This document shows, piece by piece, positions 53,621 to 62,035 of a stretch of 64,000 nucleotides of DNA (within the stretch, counting starts at the first letter, position 1; each line of letters starts with the position of its first letter). This stretch comes from ZC4RG30 sp035556135 (lineage in GTDB: Bacteria > Pseudomonadota > Gammaproteobacteria > Steroidobacterales > Steroidobacteraceae), in the NCBI GenBank assembly GCA_035556135.1, contig DATMFO010000003.1:1178001-1242000 (forward strand), read 5' to 3'. Made by a program: the position numbers and the translations under genes. The notes under the pieces are model-generated. The model did no database searches. It was not told the DNA's origin and saw only the letters and a program-made list of their open reading frames with translations.

Positions 53621-54814
53621 CTAGCGCCGCGCCAGGTCCCAGAACAAGGCCTCGATGCCGATGCGGATGCCCGGGTCGGCGCTCCAGCGGTATTGCCGGT
53701 CCCAGCGCACCAGCGGCTCCACCGACCAGTACAGCCAGCGGTTGGGCGTGGGGCGACGGTAGAAGATGCCCGCCTCGTGGTGATCGACGGAATGGGCCGT
53801 CTCTCCTCCCGTCAGCAGGCGCACGCCCCAGCCGCGCCCGATGTCATTGGCGCGCGGATAGGATCCGTGGCGGTCCGGCACGATCAGTTCGTGCGCGCGG
53901 GCGTAGATGAGCGTTTCCGACCACTGTGTGCGGTTGCGGTCGGCGCGCCACTTGGCATAGGTGGAGGAGCGCAGCAGGTGCCGGCCATTCCAGCGGTCGA
54001 AGGTGGCCGCCGCGGCATATCCCACGCTCTCCTTGGTTTCGGCGAACACCTTGGCGAAGGGATGGAAATCCCACCTGCCGAGGGCATACTCGCCCGACCA
54101 TTTCAGTGCCGCGAAGGCCACGGGCGGCACATCCACCCGCATGCCCAGGTCGAAGTCCAGCGAGCGCAGCAGCTGGTAGCGCAGGCCCGCGCGCAGGCCT
54201 TCGGTGGAGCGTTCGCTGCGTGGTGCCTCATAAAGATCGCCGCTGCTGATGAACACCCCGAGGCGACGCTCCAGGTTGGGCAGGCGCAGCGAGATGTCGA
54301 ACTCGGCCAGCAGGTCCACCTCGCGTCCGCTGCTGTGATCGATCCACTCGCCGGTGAGGCCGATCCGGAATGGCGCGGCGGGCACAGGCTGCAGGGGACG
54401 GTCCTTGTCGGCCAGGCGCCGGTCCGTGGACTCGACCACCTCCTGCGACCAGGCGTAGACGCGGTCATGGGCATGGTCCAGGCGCTGGCTGAAATCCAGC
54501 GGTGGCCTGGCGCCCGCGCGCTGCGCGCGGATTTCCTGCACCGAAAGTCCGGTGGGGCGATAGCGTTCCGCGCGTCTGCGTGTGGTGGGCGTTGCAGGTG
54601 TGGCAGGTGTGGCAGGAGCGGACTGCGCACCCGGTGCGGCCGATTCGGCGGCATCCACCGCGGCGGCCAGTTCCACCATCTGCGTGGTCGTGACATCCTC
54701 TGGCGGCTGTGGCGCCACCTCCGGCGGTGGCTCGAATCGCGTGGCGGCGCAGCCGGCAGCGAAGCAGGCCAGGCACGCAATCCACCATCCCCCTGGCCCT
54801 TTCCATCGCTCCAT
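53621..54814 (-). CDS. Outer-membrane-type lipoprotein with possible beta-barrel C-terminal domain, unknown function
   Basis: A 397-residue protein with a lipoprotein signal (lipobox FAAGC, Cys near 22) and a Pro/Ala/Thr-rich low-complexity region to about residue 85. A C-terminal domain (about 140-397) has alternating hydrophobic and aromatic strands (FRIGLTGEWIDHSS, EGLRAGLRYQLLRSLDFDLG, LLRSSTYAKWRADRN, LYWSVEPLVRWDRQYR) and ends in EALFWDLARR. The strand pattern suggests a beta-barrel or beta-sandwich. I recognise no family. It is convergent with hppA; the divergent GH3 gene begins 148 bases away, and that gap holds no other gene. Confidence 0.65.
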   Translation of the reverse strand: MERWKGPGGWWIACLACFAAGCAATRFEPPPEVAPQPPEDVTTTQMVELAAAVDAAESAAPGAQSAPATPATPATPTTRRRAERYRPTGLSVQEIRAQRAGARPPLDFSQRLDHAHDRVYAWSQEVVESTDRRLADKDRPLQPVPAAPFRIGLTGEWIDHSSGREVDLLAEFDISLRLPNLERRLGVFISSGDLYEAPRSERSTEGLRAGLRYQLLRSLDFDLGMRVDVPPVAFAALKWSGEYALGRWDFHPFAKVFAETKESVGYAAAATFDRWNGRHLLRSSTYAKWRADRNRTQWSETLIYARAHELIVPDRHGSYPRANDIGRGWGVRLLTGGETAHSVDHHEAGIFYRRPTPNRWLYWSVEPLVRWDRQYRWSADPGIRIGIEALFWDLARR

Positions 54815-54962
54815 GCCGGCAGCTTACGGCAGCCGGCGCAGGGCACGAACCGGAGGGCGCGAAGGGACCGCGCCGGACACCACCTACTGGCGCCCGCGGC
54901 TTGCCGGCAGCCACCGCAGCTGACAGATTACGCGGCGTCACGCGAACGACCCGGGGGACAAG

Positions 54963-57455
54963 ATGGCAGGGATGCTTCACAGAAGCTGGCGGCTGGCGTG
55001 GATTCCCGCGATGGCCCTGCTGGCCAGCGCAGCCGAACCGCCTGCAGCGTCGCCACCCGTACCGCCCACTCCCGTGCATCCGGAGTCGTGGCCTGCGCCC
55101 GCATCGCCCTTGCGCCCCGACGCGAAGCTCGAGCAGCGCGTCGCACAGCTGCTGGCCCGCATGACGCTTGAGGAGAAAATCGGGCAGGTGATCCAGCCGG
55201 ACATCGGCAGCGTGACGCCGGAGGACATGCGCCGCTACCACTTCGGCTCCATCCTCAACGGCGGCAACTCCGCGCCCGACAAGGATGAGTTCGCGCCGCC
55301 GCAGAAGTGGCTGGCGCTGGCCGATGCCTTTTATGCCGCATCAGTGGACCGCAGCAATGGCGGCGTCGGCATCCCGATGATCTGGGGCACCGACGCCGTG
55401 CACGGCCACAGCAACATCATCGGTGCCACGCTTTTCCCGCACAACATCGGCCTGGGCGCGATGCGCAACCCGCGGCTGGTGGAAGCCATTGGCGCGGCCA
55501 CGGCGCGGGAGATCCGCGCCACTGGCATGGACTGGACCTTCGCCCCCACGCTCACGGTGCCGCAGGACACACGCTGGGGCCGCACCTACGAGGGCTATTC
55601 GGAAGATCCATCCATCGTGGTCTCGTACGCGGCCGCGATGGTGCGCGGCCTGCAGGGCCGTCCCGGCAGCCGCGACTTCCTGCGCCCGCCGCATGTGATC
55701 GCCACTGCCAAGCATTTCCTCGGCGATGGCGGCACCGCCAATGGTCGCGACCAGGGCGACACAGTGGTGACAGAAGCCGTGCTGCGCGACACCCACGGCG
55801 CACCGTATGTGCCAGCCATCGAGGCGGGACTGATGTCGGTGATGGCCTCGTACAACAGCTGGAACGGCACCAAGCTGCATGGCCACCGCGGCCTGCTCAC
55901 CGAAGTGCTGAAGGAACGCATGGGTTTCCAGGGCTTCATCGTGGGCGACTGGAACGGCCACGGCCAGGTGCGCGGCTGCCGCCCCACCAACTGCCCCGAT
56001 GCCCTGCTGGCCGGGCTCGACATGTACATGGCGCCGGACAGCTGGCGCGGGCTCCACGACAGCCTGCTTGCGCAGGCGCGCGACGGCACGCTGCCGATGG
56101 CGCGCCTGGATGACGCCGTGGCGCGCATCCTGCGCGTGAAGTTCCGCATGGGATTGTTCGAGGCGGGCCCGCCCTCGTCCCGTCCCGGCGGAGGCGACTT
56201 CGCAACGCTTGGCCACGCAGAACACCGCGCGCTCGCGCGACAGGCCGTGCGCGAATCCCTCGTGCTGCTGAAGAACAACGGCGGCCTGCTGCCGCTGCAC
56301 CCGAAGCAGCGCGTGCTGGTGACGGGTGATGGCGCCCACAACTACGCGAAGCAGTCGGGCGGCTGGACGCTCACCTGGCAGGGCACCGGCGCGGACAACA
56401 GCCGCTTCCCCGGCGCCACCTCGATCTGGGAAGGCATCCGCGACAACGTGCAGCGCGCTGGGGGCAGTGCGGAGCTGTCTGCCGATGGCAGCTGGCGCGA
56501 GCGGCCGGACGTGGCGGTGGTGGTGTTCGGCGAGAACCCTTACGCCGAGGGCGTGGGCGACATCCGCACCCTGCTGTTGCGCACCGACGGCGGCCACCTT
56601 GAAGTGCTGGCAAGGCTCAATGCCGCCGGCATTCCGGTGGTCGCGGTTTTCCTCTCCGGCAGGCCGCTGTGGGTCAATCGCGAGCTCAACTCTGCGCAGG
56701 CCTTCGTGGCCGCGTGGCTGCCCGGTTCCGAGGGCAGCGGCGTGGCGGATGTGCTCTTCCGTCGTGCCAACGGGCGCATCGCGCATGATTTCCGCGGCAA
56801 GCTTTCGTTCTCGTGGCCGAAGCATGCGGCGCAGTACGGCCTGCATCGCGACCAGCCCGGCTACGACCCGCTGTTCCCCTTCGGCTTCGGCCTCACCTAT
56901 CGCGACCGCCGCGAATTGCCGCAACTGCCGGAGGACTCCGGCGTTTCCCTGCAGGAGGCGCCTGGCACCACGCTGTTTGATGGCACGGGTCCCGCGGGCT
57001 GGACCGTCGCCGGCGGCGGCGCGCTGCGCTGGTCGCGCGTCGACCGGCTGCGACAGGAAGACAGCCTGCAGCTGGTATGGCCCGGCGGCGGTGCGGGCGC
57101 GCTCGGATTCGACAGTGCGCGCGGCGAGGACTTCAGCCGCGAGACCAATGCCGACATGCTGCTGGTGCTCACGCTGAAGGTCGATGCCGCGCCTGACGGC
57201 GGCATGACCGTCACGGCGCACTGCGGCGCGGGCTGCCAGGGAAGCGTCGCCATCGAGGCCGCGTTGCGGGCATTGCCCGCCGGGCAATGGCAGCGCGTGG
57301 GTATTCCGCTGAAGTGTTTCACGGCCGCAGGCGCAACCACCGGGCAGCGATTCACGCGGATTGAGCTGGGTAGCTCCGGTCGCGCGGAGCTCACTCTCCA
57401 CCGTGCGGCCCTGGGCACTGATGCAGACCGGCGCGTGGAGTGCACAGCGCGGTAG
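54963..57455 (+). CDS. Glycoside hydrolase family 3 beta-glucosidase/exoglucanase with ExoP-like C-terminal domain
   Basis: An 830-residue exported enzyme with a signal peptide (about 1-25) and a Pro-rich linker. The GH3 N-terminal barrel (about 55-390) has GTDAVHGHSNIIGATLFPHN, ATAKHFLGDGGTANG and the nucleophile D329 in FIVGDWNGHGQV. The GH3 C-terminal sandwich (about 420-640) has SLVLLKNNGGLLPL and FPFGFGLTY, and a C-terminal galactose-binding-like domain (about 680-825) resembles ExoP. Such enzymes release glucose from beta-1,3/1,4-glucans or cello-oligosaccharides in the periplasm. A GGGGGA site precedes the ATG. No transport or other carbohydrate genes are adjacent. Confidence 0.92.
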   Translation: MAGMLHRSWRLAWIPAMALLASAAEPPAASPPVPPTPVHPESWPAPASPLRPDAKLEQRVAQLLARMTLEEKIGQVIQPDIGSVTPEDMRRYHFGSILNGGNSAPDKDEFAPPQKWLALADAFYAASVDRSNGGVGIPMIWGTDAVHGHSNIIGATLFPHNIGLGAMRNPRLVEAIGAATAREIRATGMDWTFAPTLTVPQDTRWGRTYEGYSEDPSIVVSYAAAMVRGLQGRPGSRDFLRPPHVIATAKHFLGDGGTANGRDQGDTVVTEAVLRDTHGAPYVPAIEAGLMSVMASYNSWNGTKLHGHRGLLTEVLKERMGFQGFIVGDWNGHGQVRGCRPTNCPDALLAGLDMYMAPDSWRGLHDSLLAQARDGTLPMARLDDAVARILRVKFRMGLFEAGPPSSRPGGGDFATLGHAEHRALARQAVRESLVLLKNNGGLLPLHPKQRVLVTGDGAHNYAKQSGGWTLTWQGTGADNSRFPGATSIWEGIRDNVQRAGGSAELSADGSWRERPDVAVVVFGENPYAEGVGDIRTLLLRTDGGHLEVLARLNAAGIPVVAVFLSGRPLWVNRELNSAQAFVAAWLPGSEGSGVADVLFRRANGRIAHDFRGKLSFSWPKHAAQYGLHRDQPGYDPLFPFGFGLTYRDRRELPQLPEDSGVSLQEAPGTTLFDGTGPAGWTVAGGGALRWSRVDRLRQEDSLQLVWPGGGAGALGFDSARGEDFSRETNADMLLVLTLKVDAAPDGGMTVTAHCGAGCQGSVAIEAALRALPAGQWQRVGIPLKCFTAAGATTGQRFTRIELGSSGRAELTLHRAALGTDADRRVECTAR

Positions 57456-57457
57456 GT

Positions 57458-57489
57458 GCCGGTTGCGCTCAGCGCCTGCCGGCTTTTTT
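57458..57489 (+). terminator. Likely rho-independent terminator of the GH3 gene, overlapping the next gene's 3' end
   Basis: An interrupted stem (GCCGG...GCGC-TCA-GCGC...CCGGC, 57458-57483) is followed by six T (57484-57489). It sits just after the GH3 stop and overlaps the last codons of the convergent gene ending at 57469. Confidence 0.55.
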
Positions 57490-58206
57490 CGGGCGGCGCA
57501 GGGTCATCTGGAACTGGCTCACCAGCTCGCCGTTGATCTCGATGTCGATGTCCATGTGCACCACGGTGGAACCCGGCTTGGCATCGATGCGGGTGATGCG
57601 CTCACAGGAGTCCGGGCGGCGGCCGGCAAACCTGTGGGCCGGATTCATCGCCAGGAACAGCGTCGGTGCATTCACGCACGGCGCACGCAGGGTGGCGCGA
57701 TGGCCCGCGATGCTGGCCTCGCCTCCCTCGGGCAGGCCCTTGTTGTCCACCAGCAGGAACTCCAACTTCCGGCGCGATGGCGCGATTCCCATCAGCATCA
57801 TCGATGGGTTGAGGTAGGAGACGCCGCCCGGAATGTTGAAGATGCCGGAGCTCCCCTCGCCCATCAGGATCTCGTACTGGTCGATCCAGTGGATGTTGAA
57901 GATGCAGTGCACGCCAGGTCCCGTCCCGATTGATACACAGTCGGCAGTGCCCCTGATGCCGAACGGGCCGGTGGCGGGCACTGTGCCGATGCCGTCCACG
58001 CTGTAGCGATCGGCCAGTCGCAGCAGCCACTCACTCAGGCCACGTTGTTCCGTGACGGGCGGGGGTACGTAGTACTCGACGTCGCGATAGGTCTGCCGGG
58101 GATTGCGGTCTGCGGCCGCGGCGGGACTCGCGAAGGAGATCAGGATGAGGCAGGCAACCCCCGCGCGCCCGGACAGCTTCGAAACGCGGTCCGGCGGCAA
58201 TTTCAA
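57469..58206 (-). CDS. Secreted paralog 1 of a three-gene family with conserved cysteines, unknown function
   Basis: A 245-residue protein with a signal peptide (about 10-32, ending in AAA). The mature part carries SEWLLRLADRYSVDGIGT, TADCVSIGTGPGVHCIFNIHW, IPGGVSYLNPSMMLMGIAP, LLVDNKGLPEG, RAPCVNAPTLFLAMNP and CERITRIDA. It is closely related to the next upstream gene, to which it is coupled by ATGA (58203-58206). Four cysteines (in ADCV, VHCI, APCV and SCER) are kept across the family, consistent with two disulfides. The C-terminus is basic (RRPKKAGRR). I recognise no described family. It is the last gene of the cluster. Confidence 0.75.
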   Translation of the reverse strand: MKLPPDRVSKLSGRAGVACLILISFASPAAAADRNPRQTYRDVEYYVPPPVTEQRGLSEWLLRLADRYSVDGIGTVPATGPFGIRGTADCVSIGTGPGVHCIFNIHWIDQYEILMGEGSSGIFNIPGGVSYLNPSMMLMGIAPSRRKLEFLLVDNKGLPEGGEASIAGHRATLRAPCVNAPTLFLAMNPAHRFAGRRPDSCERITRIDAKPGSTVVHMDIDIEINGELVSQFQMTLRRPKKAGRR

Positions 58207-59000
58207 CGCCGGTCCTTTTTCTTTTCCCGGCGCAGGGTCATCTGCAGCTGTGTCACCAGCTGCGTGTTGATCTCGATGTCGATGGCCACGAGCACCACCT
58301 TGCCATCCCGTCGGGCATCAATACGCGTGATGCGCTCGCAGGTCGCCGGCGACCTGCGTTCGTAGCTCTTCTCCGGGTTCATGGCCAGGAACAATGCCGG
58401 CGCATTCACGCAGGGCACGCGCATGGTGGCGCGATCACCGGCGACGGAGGCCGAAGCTCCCTCAGGCAGACCCTTGTTGTCCACCAGCAGCAACTGCAAT
58501 CCCTGGCGTGCGGGCTCCAGCCCCACCAGCAGCATCGAGGGATTGAGGTAGGACACTCCCCCAGGCAGGTTCCAGATGCCGATGGTGCCCGCGTCAGGGT
58601 CCATGTTCACTTCGAACTGGTCCTGCCAGCCGATGTTGAGGATGCAGTGGATGCCGGCACCGGTGCCGATGGACACGCAGTCACCAGTGCCCTTCAGCGG
58701 AAACACCATCGGCGGTATGTACTCGGTTTCCTGCAGGGCGCTGTTTTCTTCTTCCTCACCAGGGCTCGGGCGCTTGCGCATGGGATCGACCGGCTGGATG
58801 TAGATCGTGCCGGCACCATCGACGCGGTAGCCGTCGGCCAGCCGCAGCAGCCACTCCGACAGCGCCGCCCTGTCGGTGACCCGCGGAGGAACGACATAGG
58901 CCGCGCTGCGTGCGTCCTTGCGCGGGTTGGTGCCGGCAGCCCCCGCAGAGGCCGCGATGCATCCAGCTGCGATGCCGGCCAGCCAGGCATTGCGCCTCAT
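58203..59000 (-). CDS. Secreted paralog 2 of the cysteine-conserved family
   Basis: A 265-residue protein with a signal peptide (about 1-22). It shares nearly all motifs of paralog 1: SEWLLRLADGYRVDGAGT, GTGDCVSIGTGAGIHCILNI, LPGGVSYLNPSMLLVGLEP, LLVDNKGLPEGASASVAG, RVPCVNAPALFLAMNPEK and CERITRIDARRDG. It adds a charged insert at about 70-100 (PMRKRPSPGEEEENSALQE). It ends in a basic tail (RREKKKDRR). Its ATG overlaps the stop of paralog 3 (58997-59000) and its stop overlaps the start of paralog 1, so the three are made as one unit. Function unknown. Confidence 0.75.
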   Translation of the reverse strand: MRRNAWLAGIAAGCIAASAGAAGTNPRKDARSAAYVVPPRVTDRAALSEWLLRLADGYRVDGAGTIYIQPVDPMRKRPSPGEEEENSALQETEYIPPMVFPLKGTGDCVSIGTGAGIHCILNIGWQDQFEVNMDPDAGTIGIWNLPGGVSYLNPSMLLVGLEPARQGLQLLLVDNKGLPEGASASVAGDRATMRVPCVNAPALFLAMNPEKSYERRSPATCERITRIDARRDGKVVLVAIDIEINTQLVTQLQMTLRREKKKDRR

Positions 59001-59713
59001 CTCGTCAATCCAGTGCCAGGGCCAGGAACGGCCTGTACCTCAGCCACGCGGGTGAGCTGGAAGCGGTAGCGCACCTTCACCTGGTAATAGATTTCGGTGT
59101 CCACCTGCAGCTCGACGAGCTTGCTGTCGGAGCTGGTGATGATGCGCGTGGCGCGCTCGCAGCCCTCTATCAGGTCGGCGCAGGGCGTGCGGAAGACGGC
59201 GGTGTCGCCGATGATGCCGCCCCTGGAACCTTCGGCCAGGCCGCGGTTGTCCACCTGCAGGTAGCGCAGGCCGATGTCATCCGGCTCCAGGCCGAAGAGG
59301 ATCATCGCCGGGGACAGGTTCGACACACCGCCCAATATCTCCGCGCCGCCGCGCGCACGGGTTTCAGGCCAGCGGATGTTGAACTCGCATTGCACGCCGG
59401 GAGCCACGCCGAACCCTATGCAGACCCCCGTGCCGCGCACACTGCGCTGCTCGTCCGGTTCGCCCCTGCCGCCGAGGTCCACATAGCCTTCAATGGTGTA
59501 TTCCCCCAGCAGGCGGCGCAGCCAGGGAATGATGTCGGCCAGCTTGCGGGTGGGCTTCTGGCCGCTGACGACGACCTCGCTGAGTTCCTCGACCTTGCCG
59601 GCCCCGGCCGGCGCATCGGCCGCCGGCGCCGGGCCGGCGGCGAACAGGGCGGACGCGCACAAGGCCAGCGCCAGCGGGCCCCATGGCAGGTAATTTCCAC
59701 CCCGTCTCTTCAT
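58997..59713 (-). CDS. Secreted paralog 3, divergent member of the cysteine-conserved family
   Basis: A 238-residue protein with a signal peptide (about 1-32). It keeps the family skeleton in weaker form: GTGVCIGFGVAPGVQCEFNIRW, LGGVSNLSPAMILFGLEPDD, LQVDNRGLAEGSRGG, FRTPCADL and CERATRI, with the same four cysteines. The N-terminus has KVEELSEVVVSGQKPTRK, a segment like the EVVVxG plug-domain start of TonB-dependent proteins and like ELDEVIVRGGRL in the EF-hand neighbour. It likely arose from the same ancestor as paralogs 1 and 2 and diverged earlier. It is first in the three-gene unit. Confidence 0.72.
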   Translation of the reverse strand: MKRRGGNYLPWGPLALALCASALFAAGPAPAADAPAGAGKVEELSEVVVSGQKPTRKLADIIPWLRRLLGEYTIEGYVDLGGRGEPDEQRSVRGTGVCIGFGVAPGVQCEFNIRWPETRARGGAEILGGVSNLSPAMILFGLEPDDIGLRYLQVDNRGLAEGSRGGIIGDTAVFRTPCADLIEGCERATRIITSSDSKLVELQVDTEIYYQVKVRYRFQLTRVAEVQAVPGPGTGLTR

Positions 59714-59789
59714 TCCGCCTCTCCCTGGCAGCGCCCGACGTTGCCGCCGGGCAGCTGAACCGCCGCTGAACCGGAGATCGCGCTGCGCG

Positions 59790-60605
59790 CTAGCGGCGCG
59801 GTCCGGCGTTCGGATTGCGCGGTCGGGTGGACATCGCGTCGCGCCTGTCTCCCTCGATGGTGTTGACGCGTGTCTGGATCATGCGCAGCTCGCGGTGCAT
59901 GTCATCCAGCTTGCCGGCCATTTCCTGCAGGCGCGGATCGCTGTTGATCACCTTCATCGTGTGCGCGTACCAGGCGCTGGTGCCTTCCATCAGCACCAGG
60001 TCCGGAGGCGGCGGGCGATAGCAGTTCTGGTTCATCTGCGCCCAGCCGGCGAAGTTGCGGAATTCCTGGTATTCGTTCAGGTACTCGTCGTCGTTTTCAT
60101 CCAGCTCATCGAACTTGAAGGCCATGTCCGCATTGGCCATGGCTTCCATCTTCGAGATGCGGCCGTCGCGATTGGCGTCGAAATTGCGGAATTCGGGCTC
60201 GCACTGCACCTTGAACACGGCCCAGTCGGCCATTGCGTCCGCAACGAAGCCCGGCAGGCACATGCGGAACTGGATGCGCGAGCCGGGATTGTCCGGATCG
60301 GTGTTGAGGTAGGGGCAGCTGGTGTCGTAGCGGTCGTCGGTGTTGAGCTGGTTGAAGAGCTTGTAGAACTCGTCTTCGGCCTTGACGATGCGGTCGCGCA
60401 GGCGCCCGCCACGCACGATGACCTCGTCAAGCTCCACCAGCTCTTCCACCGGCACTTCCTGGGGCGACAGCGCGCGCGGGGCTGGCGTTTGTGCCTGTGG
60501 CTGCACCGGCGGCGCGTCTTCTGCCGCAAGGGTCGTCGTTGCTGCAGCAAGGAGCAGCGCTGCCATTGCCGCAACGCCACCCGCCACATTCTTTGTGCGA
60601 AGCAT
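59790..60605 (-). CDS. Exported EF-hand protein, unknown function
   Basis: A 271-residue protein. The ATG at 60605 has a GGGAG site 6 bases upstream; an ATG seven codons earlier is possible. A signal peptide (about 1-29) precedes a Pro/Gln linker, ELDEVIVRGGRLRDRI (about 58-73), a region with C97 and C116, and an EF-hand loop DANRDGRISKME (D143 to E154) with all ligands. A second, slightly degenerate loop starts at D169 (DENDDEYLNEYQ). A helical C-terminus follows (LDDMHRELRMIQTRVNTIEG). It could bind calcium in the periplasm. It lies 76 bases upstream of the three secreted paralogs on the same strand. Confidence 0.75.
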   Translation of the reverse strand: MLRTKNVAGGVAAMAALLLAAATTTLAAEDAPPVQPQAQTPAPRALSPQEVPVEELVELDEVIVRGGRLRDRIVKAEDEFYKLFNQLNTDDRYDTSCPYLNTDPDNPGSRIQFRMCLPGFVADAMADWAVFKVQCEPEFRNFDANRDGRISKMEAMANADMAFKFDELDENDDEYLNEYQEFRNFAGWAQMNQNCYRPPPPDLVLMEGTSAWYAHTMKVINSDPRLQEMAGKLDDMHRELRMIQTRVNTIEGDRRDAMSTRPRNPNAGPRR

Positions 60606-60714
60606 CTGGACTCCCTGCGTCCTCATTGCGGGACGGCCCGTACTATAGAAAACCTGCGCGCCGGCCGTCAGGGTAGTTTGCCACCGGCTGCCGGGACCGG
60701 GCTATCGCCCCGCC

Positions 60715-62031
60715 CTAGATGGCCAGAGGTCCCGTGCTGTCCCCGAAACTTTCCTGCTCGCAGCCCAGCTTGCCCAGCAGCGCCAGCAGCAGGTTTGACA
60801 TAGGAGTCCTGGCCGGCTGGACCAGGTGGCGGTTGCCTTGCAGCGCGCCGCCGGCGCGCCCGGCCAGCACCACCGGCAAGGGATCATGGTCATGCGAATT
60901 GCCGTCGGCCATGCCACTGCCATAGAGCACGACGACGTGGTCCAGCAGCGTGCCGTCCCCTTCCGGAACCTCTGCCAGCTTGCCGAGGAACTGTGCGAAC
61001 AGGCCCACGTGGTAGCGGTTGAGCACGGCAAAGCGCGCCTTGTTGTCCTCGTTGTTCGAATGATGCGAGAGGATGTGGAAGGAATCGCGCACGCCGCTGC
61101 GCGGATACACCGCACCGCTCAGCTCCTTGGCCAGCATGAAAGTGCTCACGCGCGTGATGTCCGTCTGCCAGGCCAGTGCCATCAGTTCGTACATCAGGCG
61201 GATGTGCTGCTCCACGTCGTCGGGAATTCCGTTGGGTCGGGATGGCAGCTCCACGTCCCTGTCCACGCGCTCGCCCGCCTGCGCGATGCGGCGCTCGATC
61301 TCCCGCACATCGGTGGCAAAGCGTTCCATGCGATGGCGGTCGACGGCCGGCAACTGCCGCTCCAGTCCCTGCAGCTGCGCAGCCACGGAGTCCAGCAGGC
61401 TCAGTGACTGCGCGCGGCGGGCGGCACGCTGCGCCTCCGTGGATCCGTCGCCGAAGAGGTGCTCGAACACCATCTGCGGGTTGTTCTGCATCGGCAGCGG
61501 CGCCAGCTCACCCTGCCAGGCAAGCGTGTTGCGGTAGGCGCAGCTCAGGCCCTCGCCGCAGCTCATGCTGGAATCCTCGATCATCAGCTCCAGCGAGGGC
61601 AGCGGGGTGTCACGTCCCAGCGTGCGGGCAGCCACCTGGTCCGCCGTAATGCCGAGCTTCGGCTGGGTGCCCGACATGGCCTTGGCACCGCTGAGGAATG
61701 TGGCAGAGGAGCGGTTGTGGTTGCCCGTGGCGCCGCCCGGCCCATAGGCCAGCGGGTGGCAGAGATTGGTGACCACGCAGACCTGTTCGCGGAAGGGTTC
61801 CAGCGGCGCGAGGATCTCGCTGAAGGCGAAGTCCCGTCCTTCGCCGCGCGGGGTCCAGCGCGACATCGTGGCGCCATGCGGGAAGTAGATGGCGCCGAAG
61901 CGCCTGGGCGGCGCCGGCACCGCGGCCATCGCGGGCAGCATGGATTCCAGCAGCGGCAGGGCCAGTGCGACACCGGCACCTCGCAACACCGTGCGGCGCG
62001 AAAGATGACAGCGGGTGATGAAGTGGGCCAT
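60715..62031 (-). CDS. DUF1552 protein with twin-arginine signal
   Basis: A 438-residue protein. The start at 62031 gives a Tat signal, LSRRTVLRGAGVALALPLL (R12/R13), so it is probably exported folded; a GGAG site lies 8 bases upstream. DUF1552 features include AIYFPHGATMSRWTP, YGPGGATGNHNRSSATFLSG, CGEGLSCAYRNTLAWQG and HDHDPLPVVLAGRAGG. The HNRSS and HILSHHSNNEDN segments recall the sulfatase/alkaline-phosphatase-like DUF1501 group, but the chemistry is unproven. It is 4 bases after the DUF1592 gene, the standard pairing seen in Planctomycetes and some Gammaproteobacteria. Confidence 0.88.
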   Translation of the reverse strand: MAHFITRCHLSRRTVLRGAGVALALPLLESMLPAMAAVPAPPRRFGAIYFPHGATMSRWTPRGEGRDFAFSEILAPLEPFREQVCVVTNLCHPLAYGPGGATGNHNRSSATFLSGAKAMSGTQPKLGITADQVAARTLGRDTPLPSLELMIEDSSMSCGEGLSCAYRNTLAWQGELAPLPMQNNPQMVFEHLFGDGSTEAQRAARRAQSLSLLDSVAAQLQGLERQLPAVDRHRMERFATDVREIERRIAQAGERVDRDVELPSRPNGIPDDVEQHIRLMYELMALAWQTDITRVSTFMLAKELSGAVYPRSGVRDSFHILSHHSNNEDNKARFAVLNRYHVGLFAQFLGKLAEVPEGDGTLLDHVVVLYGSGMADGNSHDHDPLPVVLAGRAGGALQGNRHLVQPARTPMSNLLLALLGKLGCEQESFGDSTGPLAI

Positions 62032-62035
62032 GACG

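Noticed and set aside
55341..57401. A 686-codon minus-strand open frame inside the GH3 gene
   Set aside because: The GH3 reading has a signal peptide, catalytic Asp and all domains in the right order. The antisense frame has no recognisable features.
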